Positions 26,159-36,408 are shown, counted from the stretch's first letter. The stretch: DNA of 64,000 nucleotides from Sporolactobacillus shoreae (GCF_004684935.1 NZ_SRJD01000002.1:247706-311705), one strand, 5' to 3'. A program made the numbers and translations. The notes: generated by a model from the sequence alone, not told the origin.

Positions 26159-26853
26159 GAAGACGGATGAATAGGGGAAAGAGAAAGACACACCCATTAA
26201 TTGCCTATTTCCGGAAGGATTCTTCATTTTCAGAACAATATCGGACACTGCGTACAAACCTTTCCTTTGCAAAGGCAGGCGGAGGGATGAAGACCTATAT
26301 GGTCACTTCTGCTGAAAAAGGTGACGGTAAATCGACGACTGCTTCGAATCTGGCGATTGTTATGGCACAGCAGGGGAAGGAGGTCCTGCTGATTGATGCG
26401 GACATCCGGAAACCGTCACAGCATTACTCGTTCCGGACAGAAAATCAAAAGGGACTGACCAATCTGTTAACTGCTCAGGACCCGTTCGATGAGGTGCTTC
26501 AGTCAACCGTTGTCGATCATTTAACGCTTCTTAGCAGCGGTCCGGCTGCGCCTAATCCGGCTGACCTGCTGAGTTCTGAAGACATGGCGGGAATCATCGA
26601 GCAGGCAAAGGAACGATTTGATCAGGTGATTATCGATTCACCGCCGGCTCTGGCGGTAGCCGATGCTCGTTTGCTGGCCAATCTTTGCGATGGCATTTTG
26701 CTCGTAGTCAGAAGCGGATCGACGGAAATCGATCATGCATCAAGGGCCGCAGAAGTGTTTTCAGAAGTCAGAAGCAAACTCCTCGGTGTTGTTCTGAATG
26801 ATAAGAAAATAAAAAAAAGAGATCAATACGACTATTATTACGGCGACCGTTAA
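26155..26853 (+). CDS. CapB/YwqD-type tyrosine kinase, EPS operon 2
   Basis: A 232-residue BY-kinase: Walker A S-A-E-K-G-D-G-K-S-T, A' LLIDADIRKP, Walker B VIIDSPPA. The C-terminal tail D-Q-Y-D-Y-Y-Y-G-D-R is a denser tyrosine cluster than that of the first kinase. It acts with the preceding membrane activator to switch polymerisation and may also phosphorylate sugar-modifying enzymes. Confidence 0.93.
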   Translation: MRRRMNRGKRKTHPLIAYFRKDSSFSEQYRTLRTNLSFAKAGGGMKTYMVTSAEKGDGKSTTASNLAIVMAQQGKEVLLIDADIRKPSQHYSFRTENQKGLTNLLTAQDPFDEVLQSTVVDHLTLLSSGPAAPNPADLLSSEDMAGIIEQAKERFDQVIIDSPPALAVADARLLANLCDGILLVVRSGSTEIDHASRAAEVFSEVRSKLLGVVLNDKKIKKRDQYDYYYGDR

Positions 26854-26868
26854 AAAGAAAACCACCGG

Positions 26869-26916
26869 CCTGCCTAGAGTATGGTTCGCAGCGAAAAGAC
26901 CTTCATAGGAGGCAGG
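26869..26916 (+). promoter_or_regulatory. Possible hairpin sequestering the sugar transferase ribosome site
   Basis: CCTGCCT (26869-26875) can pair with AGGCAGG (26910-26916), which contains half of the AGGAGG site (26907-26912) of the next gene. Translational control is possible but only a 7-bp stem supports it. Confidence 0.35.
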
Positions 26917-26923
26917 TACGATT

Positions 26924-27628
26924 ATGGCCTTATCAAAGCTGGAGGCGGGTAAAAAGCTCTCCTCTGCGGTAAATACAGTGGGGCACGCGAATCAACTGGC
27001 TGTCCCTTTCAGACAGGGAAGAAGACGTTATTTAATCATTAAAAGAATCCTCGACATCTGTGGCGCGTTAGCCGGTCTGATCATCTTTTCCCCGCTGTTC
27101 GTCTTAATCCCCATTCTGATCAAACTTGATGATCCCGTGGGGCCAGTATTTTTTAAGCAAATCAGAACCGGAATGAACGGAAAAACCTTCACGATCTATA
27201 AATTTCGTTCCATGGTGCATCAGGCTGAAGATCTGCTGGGCAATCTGCTCGATAAAAACGAGATGACCGGCGCCATGTTTAAGATGAAAAATGATCCAAG
27301 AATCACCCGGATTGGCCGTTTCTTACGAAAATCGAGTCTGGATGAACTTCCCCAGTTCGTGAATGTATTAAAAGGAGATATGAGTCTTGTTGGTCCACGA
27401 CCGCCGCTCCCCAGTGAAGTGAAGAGGTACTCCGACTACGACAAACAAAGATTAATCGTTCAACCCGGATGTACGGGTCTCTGGCAGGTAGAGGGACGAA
27501 GCAGTACGGGGTTTGAGACGATGGTCCGACTAGACATCGAGTATATCAACCGAAGAGGAATCCTTCTCGATCTCAAAATTATTTATAAAACGATTTTTGT
27601 TTTCTTCAATTTCAAAAATGCCTTCTGA
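26924..27628 (+). CDS. Undecaprenyl-phosphate sugar phosphotransferase, EPS operon 2
   Basis: A 234-residue paralogue of the enzyme at 5230-5931, with the membrane helix around 45-67 and the signatures F-R-S-M-V, D-E-L-P-Q-F, GPRPPLPSEV and QPGCTGLWQVEGRS. It starts lipid-linked repeat synthesis for the second polymer. Both copies end in the sequence K-N-A-F. Ribosome site AGGAGG at 26907. Confidence 0.93.
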   Translation: MALSKLEAGKKLSSAVNTVGHANQLAVPFRQGRRRYLIIKRILDICGALAGLIIFSPLFVLIPILIKLDDPVGPVFFKQIRTGMNGKTFTIYKFRSMVHQAEDLLGNLLDKNEMTGAMFKMKNDPRITRIGRFLRKSSLDELPQFVNVLKGDMSLVGPRPPLPSEVKRYSDYDKQRLIVQPGCTGLWQVEGRSSTGFETMVRLDIEYINRRGILLDLKIIYKTIFVFFNFKNAF

Positions 27629-27701
27629 CAGGATGTTGCCCGAGAAAAGCCCTTCCGAATGAGTGAGAATCACAAATAAGGCTCTGTGAGGAGCGATGGT
27701 C

Positions 27702-28826
27702 ATGAAAATTTTGCATGTCTGTGAATACGTCAGAGGCGGGATCACAACCTACCTCAACGAGATCCTGAACTACCAGGTATCGGATAATCAGGTAAGTAGT
27801 GTACATGTACTAATGAGCGAATACAACTCTGACAGACTACTCATTAACGGTGTTCACGTTCACTATTACAGCTATGAGAGAAAGTTTGGACGCTTTTTTT
27901 CCGCCATCCGTCAGATTAACCAGGCGATTCAAAAGATCCGTCCGGACATCATACACATCCATAGCTCCTTTGCCGGTTTATTCGTGCGGCTTTGCTTCCT
28001 CTTCAAGAGGAAACGCCCCAAAATCGTGTATTGTGCACATGGCTGGTCTTTTTTGATGGAGATCTCACGCATGAAGAAGAGCATTTACGGGATATTAGAG
28101 CGGGTGCTTGCCGTGAAAACAGATCGGATTATCAACATTTCGGATTATGAGTTTATCGGCTCACAGAAATACAAGATTCCTGAAGAGAAGTCACTGGTTA
28201 TTCCTAATGGGATCGAAGAGCGCCTCTATAAAAAAAATGACATTGTGCTAACCTTGGATCACTCAAAGCTGAATTTGCTTTTCGTCGGGCGGTTTGACAG
28301 GCAGAAAGGAATCGATATCCTTCTTGATTTCTTTAAGAATGATCCATTAAAGCATGTCCGGCTGTATCTGATCGGGGAAAATGTTCTGGATCCTGTCCGT
28401 ATGAAGATTCCGGATCACATCATTTCTCTCGGCTGGATTGATCATGATCGAATCGATAGTTATTATGAAAAATTTGATGCGGTGATCATTCCTTCCAGAT
28501 GGGAGGGATTCGGACTGGTCGCGATTGAGGCCATGAAAAATAGAAAACCGGTGATTGCCAGTAACAGAGGGGATCTTCCCGATTTGGTGAAAAGTGGAGT
28601 CAACGGTTACCTCTTCGATCTGGACCATTTAGAAGAGTTAACCCGAATCCTGACAACAGTGAGCAAACAGGAGCTACAAACAATGGGCGAACAGGGATTT
28701 TCGATTTTTCAGGAAAAATATACAGGTGAGACGTTAAACCGGCGGCTGATGGACGTCTACAAACAGTTGATTGATAGGAATGAACCGGTTATTCAACACG
28801 CTAGCTCGCAGTATGAAGCTAAGTAA
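27702..28826 (+). CDS. GT4-type glycosyltransferase
   Basis: A 374-residue GT-B enzyme. It begins K-I-L-H-V-C-E-Y-V-R-G-G-I, has V-I-P-N-G-I-E in the middle and the donor-site P-S-R-W-E-G-F-G-L-V-A-I-E-A-M. The ATG at 27702 is 8 nt from GAGGAG; the one at 27696 is too close. It resembles EPS transferases such as EpsD/EpsF; substrates unknown. Confidence 0.88.
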   Translation: MKILHVCEYVRGGITTYLNEILNYQVSDNQVSSVHVLMSEYNSDRLLINGVHVHYYSYERKFGRFFSAIRQINQAIQKIRPDIIHIHSSFAGLFVRLCFLFKRKRPKIVYCAHGWSFLMEISRMKKSIYGILERVLAVKTDRIINISDYEFIGSQKYKIPEEKSLVIPNGIEERLYKKNDIVLTLDHSKLNLLFVGRFDRQKGIDILLDFFKNDPLKHVRLYLIGENVLDPVRMKIPDHIISLGWIDHDRIDSYYEKFDAVIIPSRWEGFGLVAIEAMKNRKPVIASNRGDLPDLVKSGVNGYLFDLDHLEELTRILTTVSKQELQTMGEQGFSIFQEKYTGETLNRRLMDVYKQLIDRNEPVIQHASSQYEAK

Positions 28827-28880
28827 TATGAGGAAAAGAGCGAGTGGGCGTATATTTTGTAGAACACGCGGAGGATGGAT

Positions 28881-30137
28881 ATGCTGATTGATCTCTTCGA
28901 ATTTATGACATTTGCCTTTCCAAAAGCAGGTGCCCAGCTTGGCGTTCCGATTACGATAGCCATGTTTTTCTTTTTGTTTGCGCTCTTGAAGTGCCAATAT
29001 CAGGTGATTCCCGTGTTTTCGAAGATTAAGGGTCTGTCCACTGCCTATATCGTATTTGCCGGGTGTGTGGTAATTTCTTTGATCTTTAACTTGGGAGATC
29101 TTTCATCGTTTCAAGTGACCGCTGCTATGGTTGTGCTTGCTTCACCGCTTGCTGTGGGAATCGGTTATTCTGCCGATCTTCAAAGAGCGCTGAAGATCCT
29201 TGCGGTTTCCCTGATCATTGCCGGCGGTTATGCCCTGATTCAAAGGGTGGCCGGTATTGTCACGACCGCCATTCCCGGATTGACGTATACGTTCGGGCAG
29301 GATCTGGCGGCAAAGCCAATTGGTTATGGCATGGCAGCTGTCGGAGAAGCACAAAAAATGCCTTCGACGTATCAGAATGGTAACGGAGCGGGATTGTTTT
29401 ATGCCATGGGTATTCCAATCCTTCTATCCTGGGTTCCGTTATCCGTTAACTGGAAACTGGTCAAATACCTGGCTCTGTTTTTCGGATTCTTCGGCTTGTT
29501 CCTAAGTGGTTCCAGGTCGATTATGTTTCCGTTTGTCCTTCTCTTCATTTTCCTATTAATTCTTGTGAAAAATAAATTGAGTTATCAGAAACAGATTCTG
29601 TTTTTATCGGCTGTCTTCTTCATCGCTGCTCTTGGCACCCTTTATCTCATGTACGCGAATAATCAATTTCTCGAAGGGGCTTACGCGCGCTATATTCAGC
29701 AAACCGCTTCGGATCCAACGGGTGCCGGCCGGACTTCTCAATTTGCGCTTGCCTTTGCGCAAGTCAATCAATTAAATGAATTGGGTTTTCTCCGGTTTTT
29801 ATTGATTGGACTGCCTTGGAATCAGCTGGATACATTGGAAGGTTTATTATCCACATTGTTTTGTTATGGGCTTTTCGGTTTTATTGGGTTTCTTCTGGTA
29901 TTCATAAGTGCTCTCTATCATAGCTTCAAGATGAATCTATTGGCCTCTCTCGGCCTGGTCTGCATTTTCCTGGCCTTTATGGTTGATGGCTCGTTTAACT
30001 TTCCGCCTTCCTTGATGAATTTCTTCTTTTTAACGGGTTTACTGGCTCAGCCGGCATATCAGCAAGCGGTTGGAAAAAGTGAAGCGATATCCTCATCGAT
30101 CGGCATCCGCCTTAACTTAAGGAGGACGAATGGATGA
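28881..30137 (+). CDS. Wzy/O-antigen-ligase-like membrane polymerase, EPS operon 2
   Basis: A polytopic membrane protein of about 418 residues with ten or more hydrophobic helices and a loop rich in polar residues (TYQNGNGAG, around residue 170) typical of the Wzy_C fold. It is the likely polymerase of the second EPS. The ATG at 28881 is 6 nt from GGAGG. The last 4 bp overlap the next gene. Confidence 0.82.
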   Translation: MLIDLFEFMTFAFPKAGAQLGVPITIAMFFFLFALLKCQYQVIPVFSKIKGLSTAYIVFAGCVVISLIFNLGDLSSFQVTAAMVVLASPLAVGIGYSADLQRALKILAVSLIIAGGYALIQRVAGIVTTAIPGLTYTFGQDLAAKPIGYGMAAVGEAQKMPSTYQNGNGAGLFYAMGIPILLSWVPLSVNWKLVKYLALFFGFFGLFLSGSRSIMFPFVLLFIFLLILVKNKLSYQKQILFLSAVFFIAALGTLYLMYANNQFLEGAYARYIQQTASDPTGAGRTSQFALAFAQVNQLNELGFLRFLLIGLPWNQLDTLEGLLSTLFCYGLFGFIGFLLVFISALYHSFKMNLLASLGLVCIFLAFMVDGSFNFPPSLMNFFFLTGLLAQPAYQQAVGKSEAISSSIGIRLNLRRTNG

Positions 30138-31354
30138 AAGCAGCAATCGTTACATCCGGATATCAGCCGGTTCCCGCGGCAATGGGGGGCGGGGTAGAAG
30201 CATTGATTGATCACCTCATCCGGAAAAATGAAGACTATGGAAAAATCAAGCTGACCGTGTTCAGCACCTATCATGAAAAATCGGTCAGGATGGCAGGCTC
30301 TATAAAAAAAACGGATTTTATCTTTATAAAACCTCCGGCAATCGTCAGACTGTGTGATCACGTCCTCTATTTCATTGCCAAAACAATTCTTAAAAAAGAA
30401 AAAAGCATGTCTTACCGGTATATCGTCCAGCGGCTTCATTATATCGCAAAGGTCAGCAAATACTTGCAGAAGAACACATACGATAAGCTGATCATTGAAA
30501 ACCATCCGACGCTGTTTTTGACCTTGAAAAAGCATCAGAATGCCCGGAAATATGCCGGAAACTATTATTACCATCTTCATAATGAAGTTACCAAAGATTA
30601 TGGATGCAAAGCGGTCATGCTTGGTTGCAGAAAGATTTTGGGTGTCAGTCGGTATATCAATCAGACACTGAACGAATTTTTAGGCGGTTTCCCGGCAGAA
30701 AAGTTTGATGTTCTCCGAAACTGTGCGGATACGTTCCACTTTGGCAGCGAAAAAAGCAAAGAGGACGCGGCTGCCTTGCGCAAAAACTATGGAATTGCCG
30801 CTGATGAACGCGTCGTTCTTTTTACGGGCCGGTTGAACAAAGAAAAAGGCATTAAAGAACTTTTGCTTGCCTTCAAAAAAGTTCATCTGCAAAAAACAAA
30901 GCTGGTCATCGCAGGCGGTTATTTTTACGCTAGCAGCATGATCAGCGACTATGAAAAAGAATTGCAGAAAATCGCTGAACCAATCAAAGGCAGAATCATC
31001 TTTACAGGGTTCATCGCTTATCCGGACATGCCGGTTGTATATGGAATGGCAGATGTTGCAGTCATCCCATCCATGTGGGAAGATCCGGCGCCTTTGACGG
31101 TCATCGAATCAATGGCCTCCGGGCTGCCGCTGATTACAACCATATCAGGCGGTATTCCGGAATATGCCGGCCATAAAGGCGCGATTCTCTTGCCCCGGGA
31201 TGATCAGATTGTGGACCGGCTGGCGGATACGTTAAATCGGGTTCTGTCAGATGATGCGCTGCGTCAGAAGATGGCGGCGGCCAGCCGAAAGACGGCTGAA
31301 CGGCTGAACGCGGATCAGTATTATACAGATTTTGTTGCGAAACTATCGGATTAG
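30134..31354 (+). CDS. GT4-type glycosyltransferase (tandem pair, first copy)
   Basis: A 406-residue GT-B protein. The N-terminus (MKAAIVTSGYQPVPAAMGGG), the acceptor block YYYHLHNEVTKDYGC and the donor-site block MWEDPAPLTVIESMASGLPL align with the next gene, so the two arose by tandem duplication. The ribosome site AGGAGGACGAATGG precedes the ATG. Substrate unknown. Confidence 0.88.
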   Translation: MKAAIVTSGYQPVPAAMGGGVEALIDHLIRKNEDYGKIKLTVFSTYHEKSVRMAGSIKKTDFIFIKPPAIVRLCDHVLYFIAKTILKKEKSMSYRYIVQRLHYIAKVSKYLQKNTYDKLIIENHPTLFLTLKKHQNARKYAGNYYYHLHNEVTKDYGCKAVMLGCRKILGVSRYINQTLNEFLGGFPAEKFDVLRNCADTFHFGSEKSKEDAAALRKNYGIAADERVVLFTGRLNKEKGIKELLLAFKKVHLQKTKLVIAGGYFYASSMISDYEKELQKIAEPIKGRIIFTGFIAYPDMPVVYGMADVAVIPSMWEDPAPLTVIESMASGLPLITTISGGIPEYAGHKGAILLPRDDQIVDRLADTLNRVLSDDALRQKMAAASRKTAERLNADQYYTDFVAKLSD

Positions 31355-31369
31355 CATAGGGGGGGTTAG

Positions 31370-32602
31370 ATGAAAGTGGCCATCGTGACTGCGGGAACTC
31401 TGCCTGTCCCCGCTGTTAAGGGAGGGGCAGTCGAAGCGCTGGTCGAGAATCTGGCAAAAGAGAACGAAAAGTATCGCCAGTTTGAGCTGGTGATCATCAG
31501 CATTTTTGATCATGAAGCGGAAAAAGTGGCTCGAAAAAAATACCCGCACACGCGGTTTGTCTTTATTCGCCCCGGCGCACTGGTTGAAGCACTTGACAAG
31601 GCAACTTATTTCCTAGCAAACAGACTGTTAAAAAAAAGAGGGGCAGCCTCATACCGAAATCTTTTCCGGCGGCTTTACGTGCTGCACCAAACAACCCGTA
31701 TTCTGGCCAAAGAGACGTTTGACAAAGTGGTCTTGGAAAACAGCGCGACTTTGTTCAGAACATTAAAAGGCAAACATAACTATAAAAAATATGAGGGGAA
31801 CTATTATTTCCATATTCACAATGCGGTAACGGGAAGCTACGGATGCGCGAACATCATCAAAGGGTGCAAAACTCTGGCAGTCAGTGATTATATCAATCGG
31901 ACGTTGCCGGATTTCATGCACGCGATACCGGAACAAAATCTACGTGTTGTTCCTAATGCGGTTGATACGGAGCGGTTCTCAAAGAATGAATCCGTCGCTC
32001 TTTCCCAAAACAAAGACATGCGCTTGCGTGAAAAATATCATATTCAGCGCGATGAAAAAGTTATTTTGTTTACCGGCAGGCTGACACAGGAGAAGGGAGT
32101 CAAGGAACTCTTATTGGCCTTTCGACAGGCGAAGTTGCCAAAAACAAAGCTCGTCATCGCAGGCGCTGTTTTCTTTGGCAGCGGGATCGCGAGCGATTTC
32201 GAAAGTGAATTGCGGGAAATTGCCGAGCCCATGAATGAGTCCATCATTTTTACAGGATTTATTTCCTACGATCAAATGCCGGAGATTTACAGAATGGCGG
32301 ATCTGGCGGTGATTCCTTCGATGTGGAATGATCCTGCCCCCTTGACGGTTATTGAGGCAATGGCTTCGGGGCTTCCTCTGATCACCACACTGTCAGGCGG
32401 AATTCCTGAATACGTAAAGGCGGATTGTGCTTTTCTCTTTCCCAGGGATGAGCGGATCATTGTTAACCTCACCTGGGCGATGCGCGAATTAGTGATGAAT
32501 GATGAGCGGCGTCTCCTGATGTCGAAGGTAAGCCGTGCTCGTTCGAAAAAAATGAATCTGGATCGGTATTATGCGACCTTTATTAAGGAAATTTCGAGCT
32601 GA
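31370..32602 (+). CDS. GT4-type glycosyltransferase (tandem pair, second copy)
   Basis: A 410-residue paralogue of the preceding gene (MKVAIVTAGTLPVPAVKGG; YYFHIHNAVTGSYGC; MWNDPAPLTVIEAMASGLPL). The two differ most in the acceptor-side N-terminal domain, so they may use the same donor on different acceptors. The G-rich ribosome site GGGGGG lies 15 bp after the previous stop. Confidence 0.88.
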   Translation: MKVAIVTAGTLPVPAVKGGAVEALVENLAKENEKYRQFELVIISIFDHEAEKVARKKYPHTRFVFIRPGALVEALDKATYFLANRLLKKRGAASYRNLFRRLYVLHQTTRILAKETFDKVVLENSATLFRTLKGKHNYKKYEGNYYFHIHNAVTGSYGCANIIKGCKTLAVSDYINRTLPDFMHAIPEQNLRVVPNAVDTERFSKNESVALSQNKDMRLREKYHIQRDEKVILFTGRLTQEKGVKELLLAFRQAKLPKTKLVIAGAVFFGSGIASDFESELREIAEPMNESIIFTGFISYDQMPEIYRMADLAVIPSMWNDPAPLTVIEAMASGLPLITTLSGGIPEYVKADCAFLFPRDERIIVNLTWAMRELVMNDERRLLMSKVSRARSKKMNLDRYYATFIKEISS

Positions 32603-32638
32603 GATCAGCTTGTTGCCGGAAGAACTGGAGGTTTCAGA

Positions 32639-33760
32639 ATGAAACGGATCATCGTCTATGGACTTGGAACCTCAGTAGGAGGCATGGAAGAATACGTGAT
32701 GAACCTGTTCCGTCATATTGATCGGTCAAAGTATGTGTTTGACATCATTCCTCACGGAGGCAAATTGTTTTATGCGGAAAAAGAGGTCCGTCATCTAGGT
32801 GGAAGAGTTTACAAGATTACCGGACAAAAAGAAAATTTGCTGCAATCGATGAAAGAACTCAATCAGTGCTTCAAAGAATGGCGAAACGACCACGACATCA
32901 TTTATTTTAACTCATGCGGCTTTTATAATATCATTCCGTTTCTATTGGCTAAAAGAAACAAGTACACGATCATCACACACGGCCATAATACGAGAGGCGG
33001 CAAGAAGAGCCTCTTAATTGAAGGATTGCACCTTTTCAACCGCATATACGTCCGCTGGGTCTCAAAGCGATGTTTCGCTTGTTCACAGGCAGCCGGTGAA
33101 TGGATGTTTGGTAAGCATTTTTTTAAAAAAGGACGCGTAAAAATAATCAATAACGCAATTGACTGTGACCTGTTCCGATTTAATCAGGATGTGAGGACTG
33201 ACATTCGAAAACAATTAAACTTAGACAATCGGTTCGTCATCGGGCATGTGGGCCGATTTGTTCGTCAGAAAAATCATGATTTCATGATTGATGTGTTTCA
33301 AGCCATCCGCAGCCAAAATGGCCAGGCTAAATTAATGTTGATCGGGGATGGGGAGCTAAAGCCACTAATTGAAGAAAAAGTAAAACGGCTCGGGTTGGAA
33401 GACGATGTGCTTTTCCTCGGGAATCGAAAGGATATTCCGGAATTAATGTGGGCGATGGATGTATTTGTCCTTCCATCACTTTTTGAAGGACTGCCTGTTG
33501 TGGCGGTTGAAGCGCAGGCTGCAGGTTTATCGCTGGTATTGTCAGATACGATAAGCCGGGAAGCTAAGATCACACAATCGGTAACCTTTTGTTCTTTAAA
33601 GAGACAACTCGCCTATTGGGCTAAAGTCATTCTGACGGAAAATACAAAGCATGCGGACACAACACTTGCGATCAGGAAAAAAGAATTTGATATTAAAACT
33701 CAGGCGCATCAATTTGAGCATTTATTAAGCGCCCTGACTCAATCATGCAATCAGGTGTAA
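32639..33760 (+). CDS. GT4-type glycosyltransferase, EpsF-like
   Basis: A 373-residue GT-B enzyme starting MKRIIVYGLGTSVGGMEEYV, with T-H-G-H-N-T-R in the acceptor domain and FVLPSLFEGLPVVAVEAQAA in the donor domain. The layout resembles EpsF-type transferases of Bacillus EPS operons. The ribosome site CTGGAGGTTTCAG precedes the ATG. Confidence 0.88.
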   Translation: MKRIIVYGLGTSVGGMEEYVMNLFRHIDRSKYVFDIIPHGGKLFYAEKEVRHLGGRVYKITGQKENLLQSMKELNQCFKEWRNDHDIIYFNSCGFYNIIPFLLAKRNKYTIITHGHNTRGGKKSLLIEGLHLFNRIYVRWVSKRCFACSQAAGEWMFGKHFFKKGRVKIINNAIDCDLFRFNQDVRTDIRKQLNLDNRFVIGHVGRFVRQKNHDFMIDVFQAIRSQNGQAKLMLIGDGELKPLIEEKVKRLGLEDDVLFLGNRKDIPELMWAMDVFVLPSLFEGLPVVAVEAQAAGLSLVLSDTISREAKITQSVTFCSLKRQLAYWAKVILTENTKHADTTLAIRKKEFDIKTQAHQFEHLLSALTQSCNQV

Positions 33761-33805
33761 AAGGGATCATTCAGCGTAAACTTTTTTCTTTAGGAGACCA
33801 ATCAA

Positions 33806-34777
33806 ATGAGAGCACTTTTTATCATCGTGTATTTTGGAAAACTGCCTCAGTGGTTCAGCCTCTATTTGCTGTCTTGCAGTTATAATAAGGATTTTGATTG
33901 GCTGATCCTGACTGATGATCACACCGCTTATATCACGCCTGAAAATGTGAAAATAGAACGTACAACGCTCAGCCGGATCAAAAAATTCATTACCAACCGG
34001 TTGAAAATGAGAATTTCACTGGATTCGCCTTATAAGTTATGTGACTACAGGCCGGCGTATGGCTATATCTTTCAGGAATATCTGAAGGACTATGACTATT
34101 GGGGCTATACGGATCTGGACTTGATCTACGGAAATCTGAAAAATTTCATCGACTTGAATCAACTGAACCATTATTCAAAAATACAGTCAAGGGGCCATTT
34201 AACACTATTTAAAAATAGTGATGAAGTGAATCGATATTTTATGCTCAGAGCGGCAGAGACTGTGAGCTATAAAGAAGTGTTCTCAACAAATCGCTATTTT
34301 GATTTTGATGAAATGGATGGAATAAATGTCATTCTATCTAAATACCATATTCCCTATTATCATGTCGATTCGATTGCCGACATTTCACCGGACCGCACTG
34401 CCTTCAATACGATCACCTTGAATGTTAAAATGGACTACTTGAATCAAGTGTTTGTTTGGGACAACGGAAAAATATTCGGGATTTTTTTAAATCAAAACAA
34501 TCAAATGTGCAAACAAGAATTTGAGTACATTCACTTTCAAAAAAGAAAGTTTACGAGATTTCTCGACCGGAAAGAAGTCGTCGATCATCGATTTTTAATT
34601 AATCACCAGGGCTTTATCACCAATATTGATTTGAAAGAAAAAGGCATTTTCAATTACTCCATTCCAACTGTACCTGAACGCGTACTTCATCAACAGAAGC
34701 GAATTTTTCAGAGACTCTCCAGAAAATCCAAAGTACTGACCACAAACTTAATATCAAAAATCTCCGGGAATCAGTGA
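33806..34777 (+). CDS. DUF6625-like capsule/EPS biosynthesis protein
   Basis: A 323-residue protein resembling a family found in capsule and EPS operons (MRALFIIVYFGKLPQWFSLY; W-G-Y-T-D-L-D-L-I-Y-G-N). The D-x-D in that second block and the GT-A-like order suggest a glycosyltransferase, but I cannot prove activity. Base composition is more AT-rich than in operon 1. The last 4 bp overlap an upstream-extended frame of the flippase. Confidence 0.72.
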   Translation: MRALFIIVYFGKLPQWFSLYLLSCSYNKDFDWLILTDDHTAYITPENVKIERTTLSRIKKFITNRLKMRISLDSPYKLCDYRPAYGYIFQEYLKDYDYWGYTDLDLIYGNLKNFIDLNQLNHYSKIQSRGHLTLFKNSDEVNRYFMLRAAETVSYKEVFSTNRYFDFDEMDGINVILSKYHIPYYHVDSIADISPDRTAFNTITLNVKMDYLNQVFVWDNGKIFGIFLNQNNQMCKQEFEYIHFQKRKFTRFLDRKEVVDHRFLINHQGFITNIDLKEKGIFNYSIPTVPERVLHQQKRIFQRLSRKSKVLTTNLISKISGNQ

Positions 34778-34848
34778 TCATTTTAACCATTCATGATGGA
34801 TCATTCAGGAAAGAAACGTTTGGATGTCACGCACAGGGGATGAATGCG

Positions 34849-36294
34849 ATGAGTATTAAAAAAAATTATTTATATAATCTTCTCCTTCAAATTCTGATGA
34901 TGATCCTGCCTCTCATAACGGTCCCGTATGTTTCTCATGTTTTGCTTCCTCAGGGAGTCGGAACCTTTGCTTATACGTCTTCCATTATTTCCTACTTTTC
35001 TTTACTTGGCATCCTTGGTATTGACACCTATGGGAATAAGATCATCGCCATGACCCGGGATAATAAGAGAAAGATGAGCGAGAACTTCTTCAGCCTGTAC
35101 TTTCTGCAACTGATGCTGACTCTGAGTTCGGTTGCGGGTTATTTAATCTTGGTTTTCTTTTTCATTCAGCAGGATAAGAATATTGCTCTGATCCAGACGA
35201 TTAGTTTACTGGGAACGGTCATTGATTGCTCCTGGTTCTTCTTCGGCATTGAGATGTTTAAAAAAATTGTTACCCGGAATATTGTGGTTAAACTCCTTTC
35301 TTTAGTCGCTATTTTTACATTTGTGAAACACCAATCGGATTTATCCATCTACACCTATATCATGTGCCTGTCTATCTTCTTAAGTGCCCTCGTCATGTGG
35401 TTCTATCTTAAAGGCCAGATTATGATCGTCAGAGTGACATGGAAACAAATTATGAGTCATTTGAAACCGGCCTTTATCTATTTTCTCCCGGGAATTGCTC
35501 TCCAGATTTACTTCGTTTTGAATAAGACAATGATCGGAATTGTTGCCAATAATAGTGAAGTCGGTATTTTTGATTATGCGGATAAGATCAGGATGGTGGC
35601 GTTATCCGTTGTCACTTCGCTTGGGACGGTGATGCTCCCCAGAATGGCGCATACTTTCGCAATCGGCCAGATTGAAAAAGCCAGGGATTATTTAGTGAAA
35701 TCACTTGATTTCTCCACTTTTTTGGCCATTCCACTGATGTTCGGGTTGGCCGGAGTTGCTGAAGAGTTCATTCCCTGGTATATGGGCACTAGTTTTTTGA
35801 AGTGCATTTTTGTGCTTATGATCCTTTCGCCGACGATTGTGCTGATGGCCTGGAGCGGCGTATTCGGTACCCAGTATCTGGTGCCGCTGGGCAAGATGAG
35901 GGAATATACGACCTCATTATACGCAGGAGCGATCATCAATTTTATTGTCAACCTCATTCTGATTAAACCGTTTGGTTCGATTGGTGCCAGCTGGGGGACC
36001 TTTGCTGCGGAATTAACGGTCACTCTTGTGCAGCTTTATCTGATCAGAGACATCATTCCGTTCAGAAGTATCGGCCCAAAAACAGTCGATTATTTTATTG
36101 CCGGATTTATTATGTTTCTGATCGTCCGGATTGTGGGGAGAAGTATGGGCGTTTCTATATTAACAACGGTAATTCAAATACTGCTGGGGAGCATCGTTTA
36201 TTTTTCGATCCTATTAGTTGAAGGCTATTTGAAACATGACGGAATCATTTATCATGAAATCGGGAAGACGTTGCAGAAATACAGAAATAGGTAA
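34849..36294 (+). CDS. Wzx-type polysaccharide flippase, EPS operon 2
   Basis: A 481-residue MOP-superfamily flippase, close paralogue of 12740-14200 (shared V-P-Y-V-S-H-V-L, F-G-T-Q-Y-L-V-P-L-G-K-M, SLGTVMLPRMAHTFA). I chose the ATG at 34849, 9 nt after AGGGG. The frame continues upstream to 34774, but that extension does not match the paralogue. It ends the operon, as its twin nearly does in operon 1. Confidence 0.92.
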   Translation: MSIKKNYLYNLLLQILMMILPLITVPYVSHVLLPQGVGTFAYTSSIISYFSLLGILGIDTYGNKIIAMTRDNKRKMSENFFSLYFLQLMLTLSSVAGYLILVFFFIQQDKNIALIQTISLLGTVIDCSWFFFGIEMFKKIVTRNIVVKLLSLVAIFTFVKHQSDLSIYTYIMCLSIFLSALVMWFYLKGQIMIVRVTWKQIMSHLKPAFIYFLPGIALQIYFVLNKTMIGIVANNSEVGIFDYADKIRMVALSVVTSLGTVMLPRMAHTFAIGQIEKARDYLVKSLDFSTFLAIPLMFGLAGVAEEFIPWYMGTSFLKCIFVLMILSPTIVLMAWSGVFGTQYLVPLGKMREYTTSLYAGAIINFIVNLILIKPFGSIGASWGTFAAELTVTLVQLYLIRDIIPFRSIGPKTVDYFIAGFIMFLIVRIVGRSMGVSILTTVIQILLGSIVYFSILLVEGYLKHDGIIYHEIGKTLQKYRNR

Positions 36295-36374
36295 TTTTCA
36301 AATGGTGTTTTTTCTTTTAGCGATGAATGAGTAGGTTCACGGATTGGCCGTGGAACGCGAGTGTCGAGAGCGAC

Positions 36375-36407
36375 AAAGAACGGACACTTTTAACAATACC
36401 GTTCTTT
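36375..36407. terminator. Bidirectional terminator between EPS operon 2 and the amino-sugar operon
   Basis: AAAGAACGG (36375-36383) pairs with CCGTTCTTT (36399-36407), loop 15 nt, with T-rich tails in both directions. It separates two convergent operons. Confidence 0.75.
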
Positions 36408-36408
36408 T

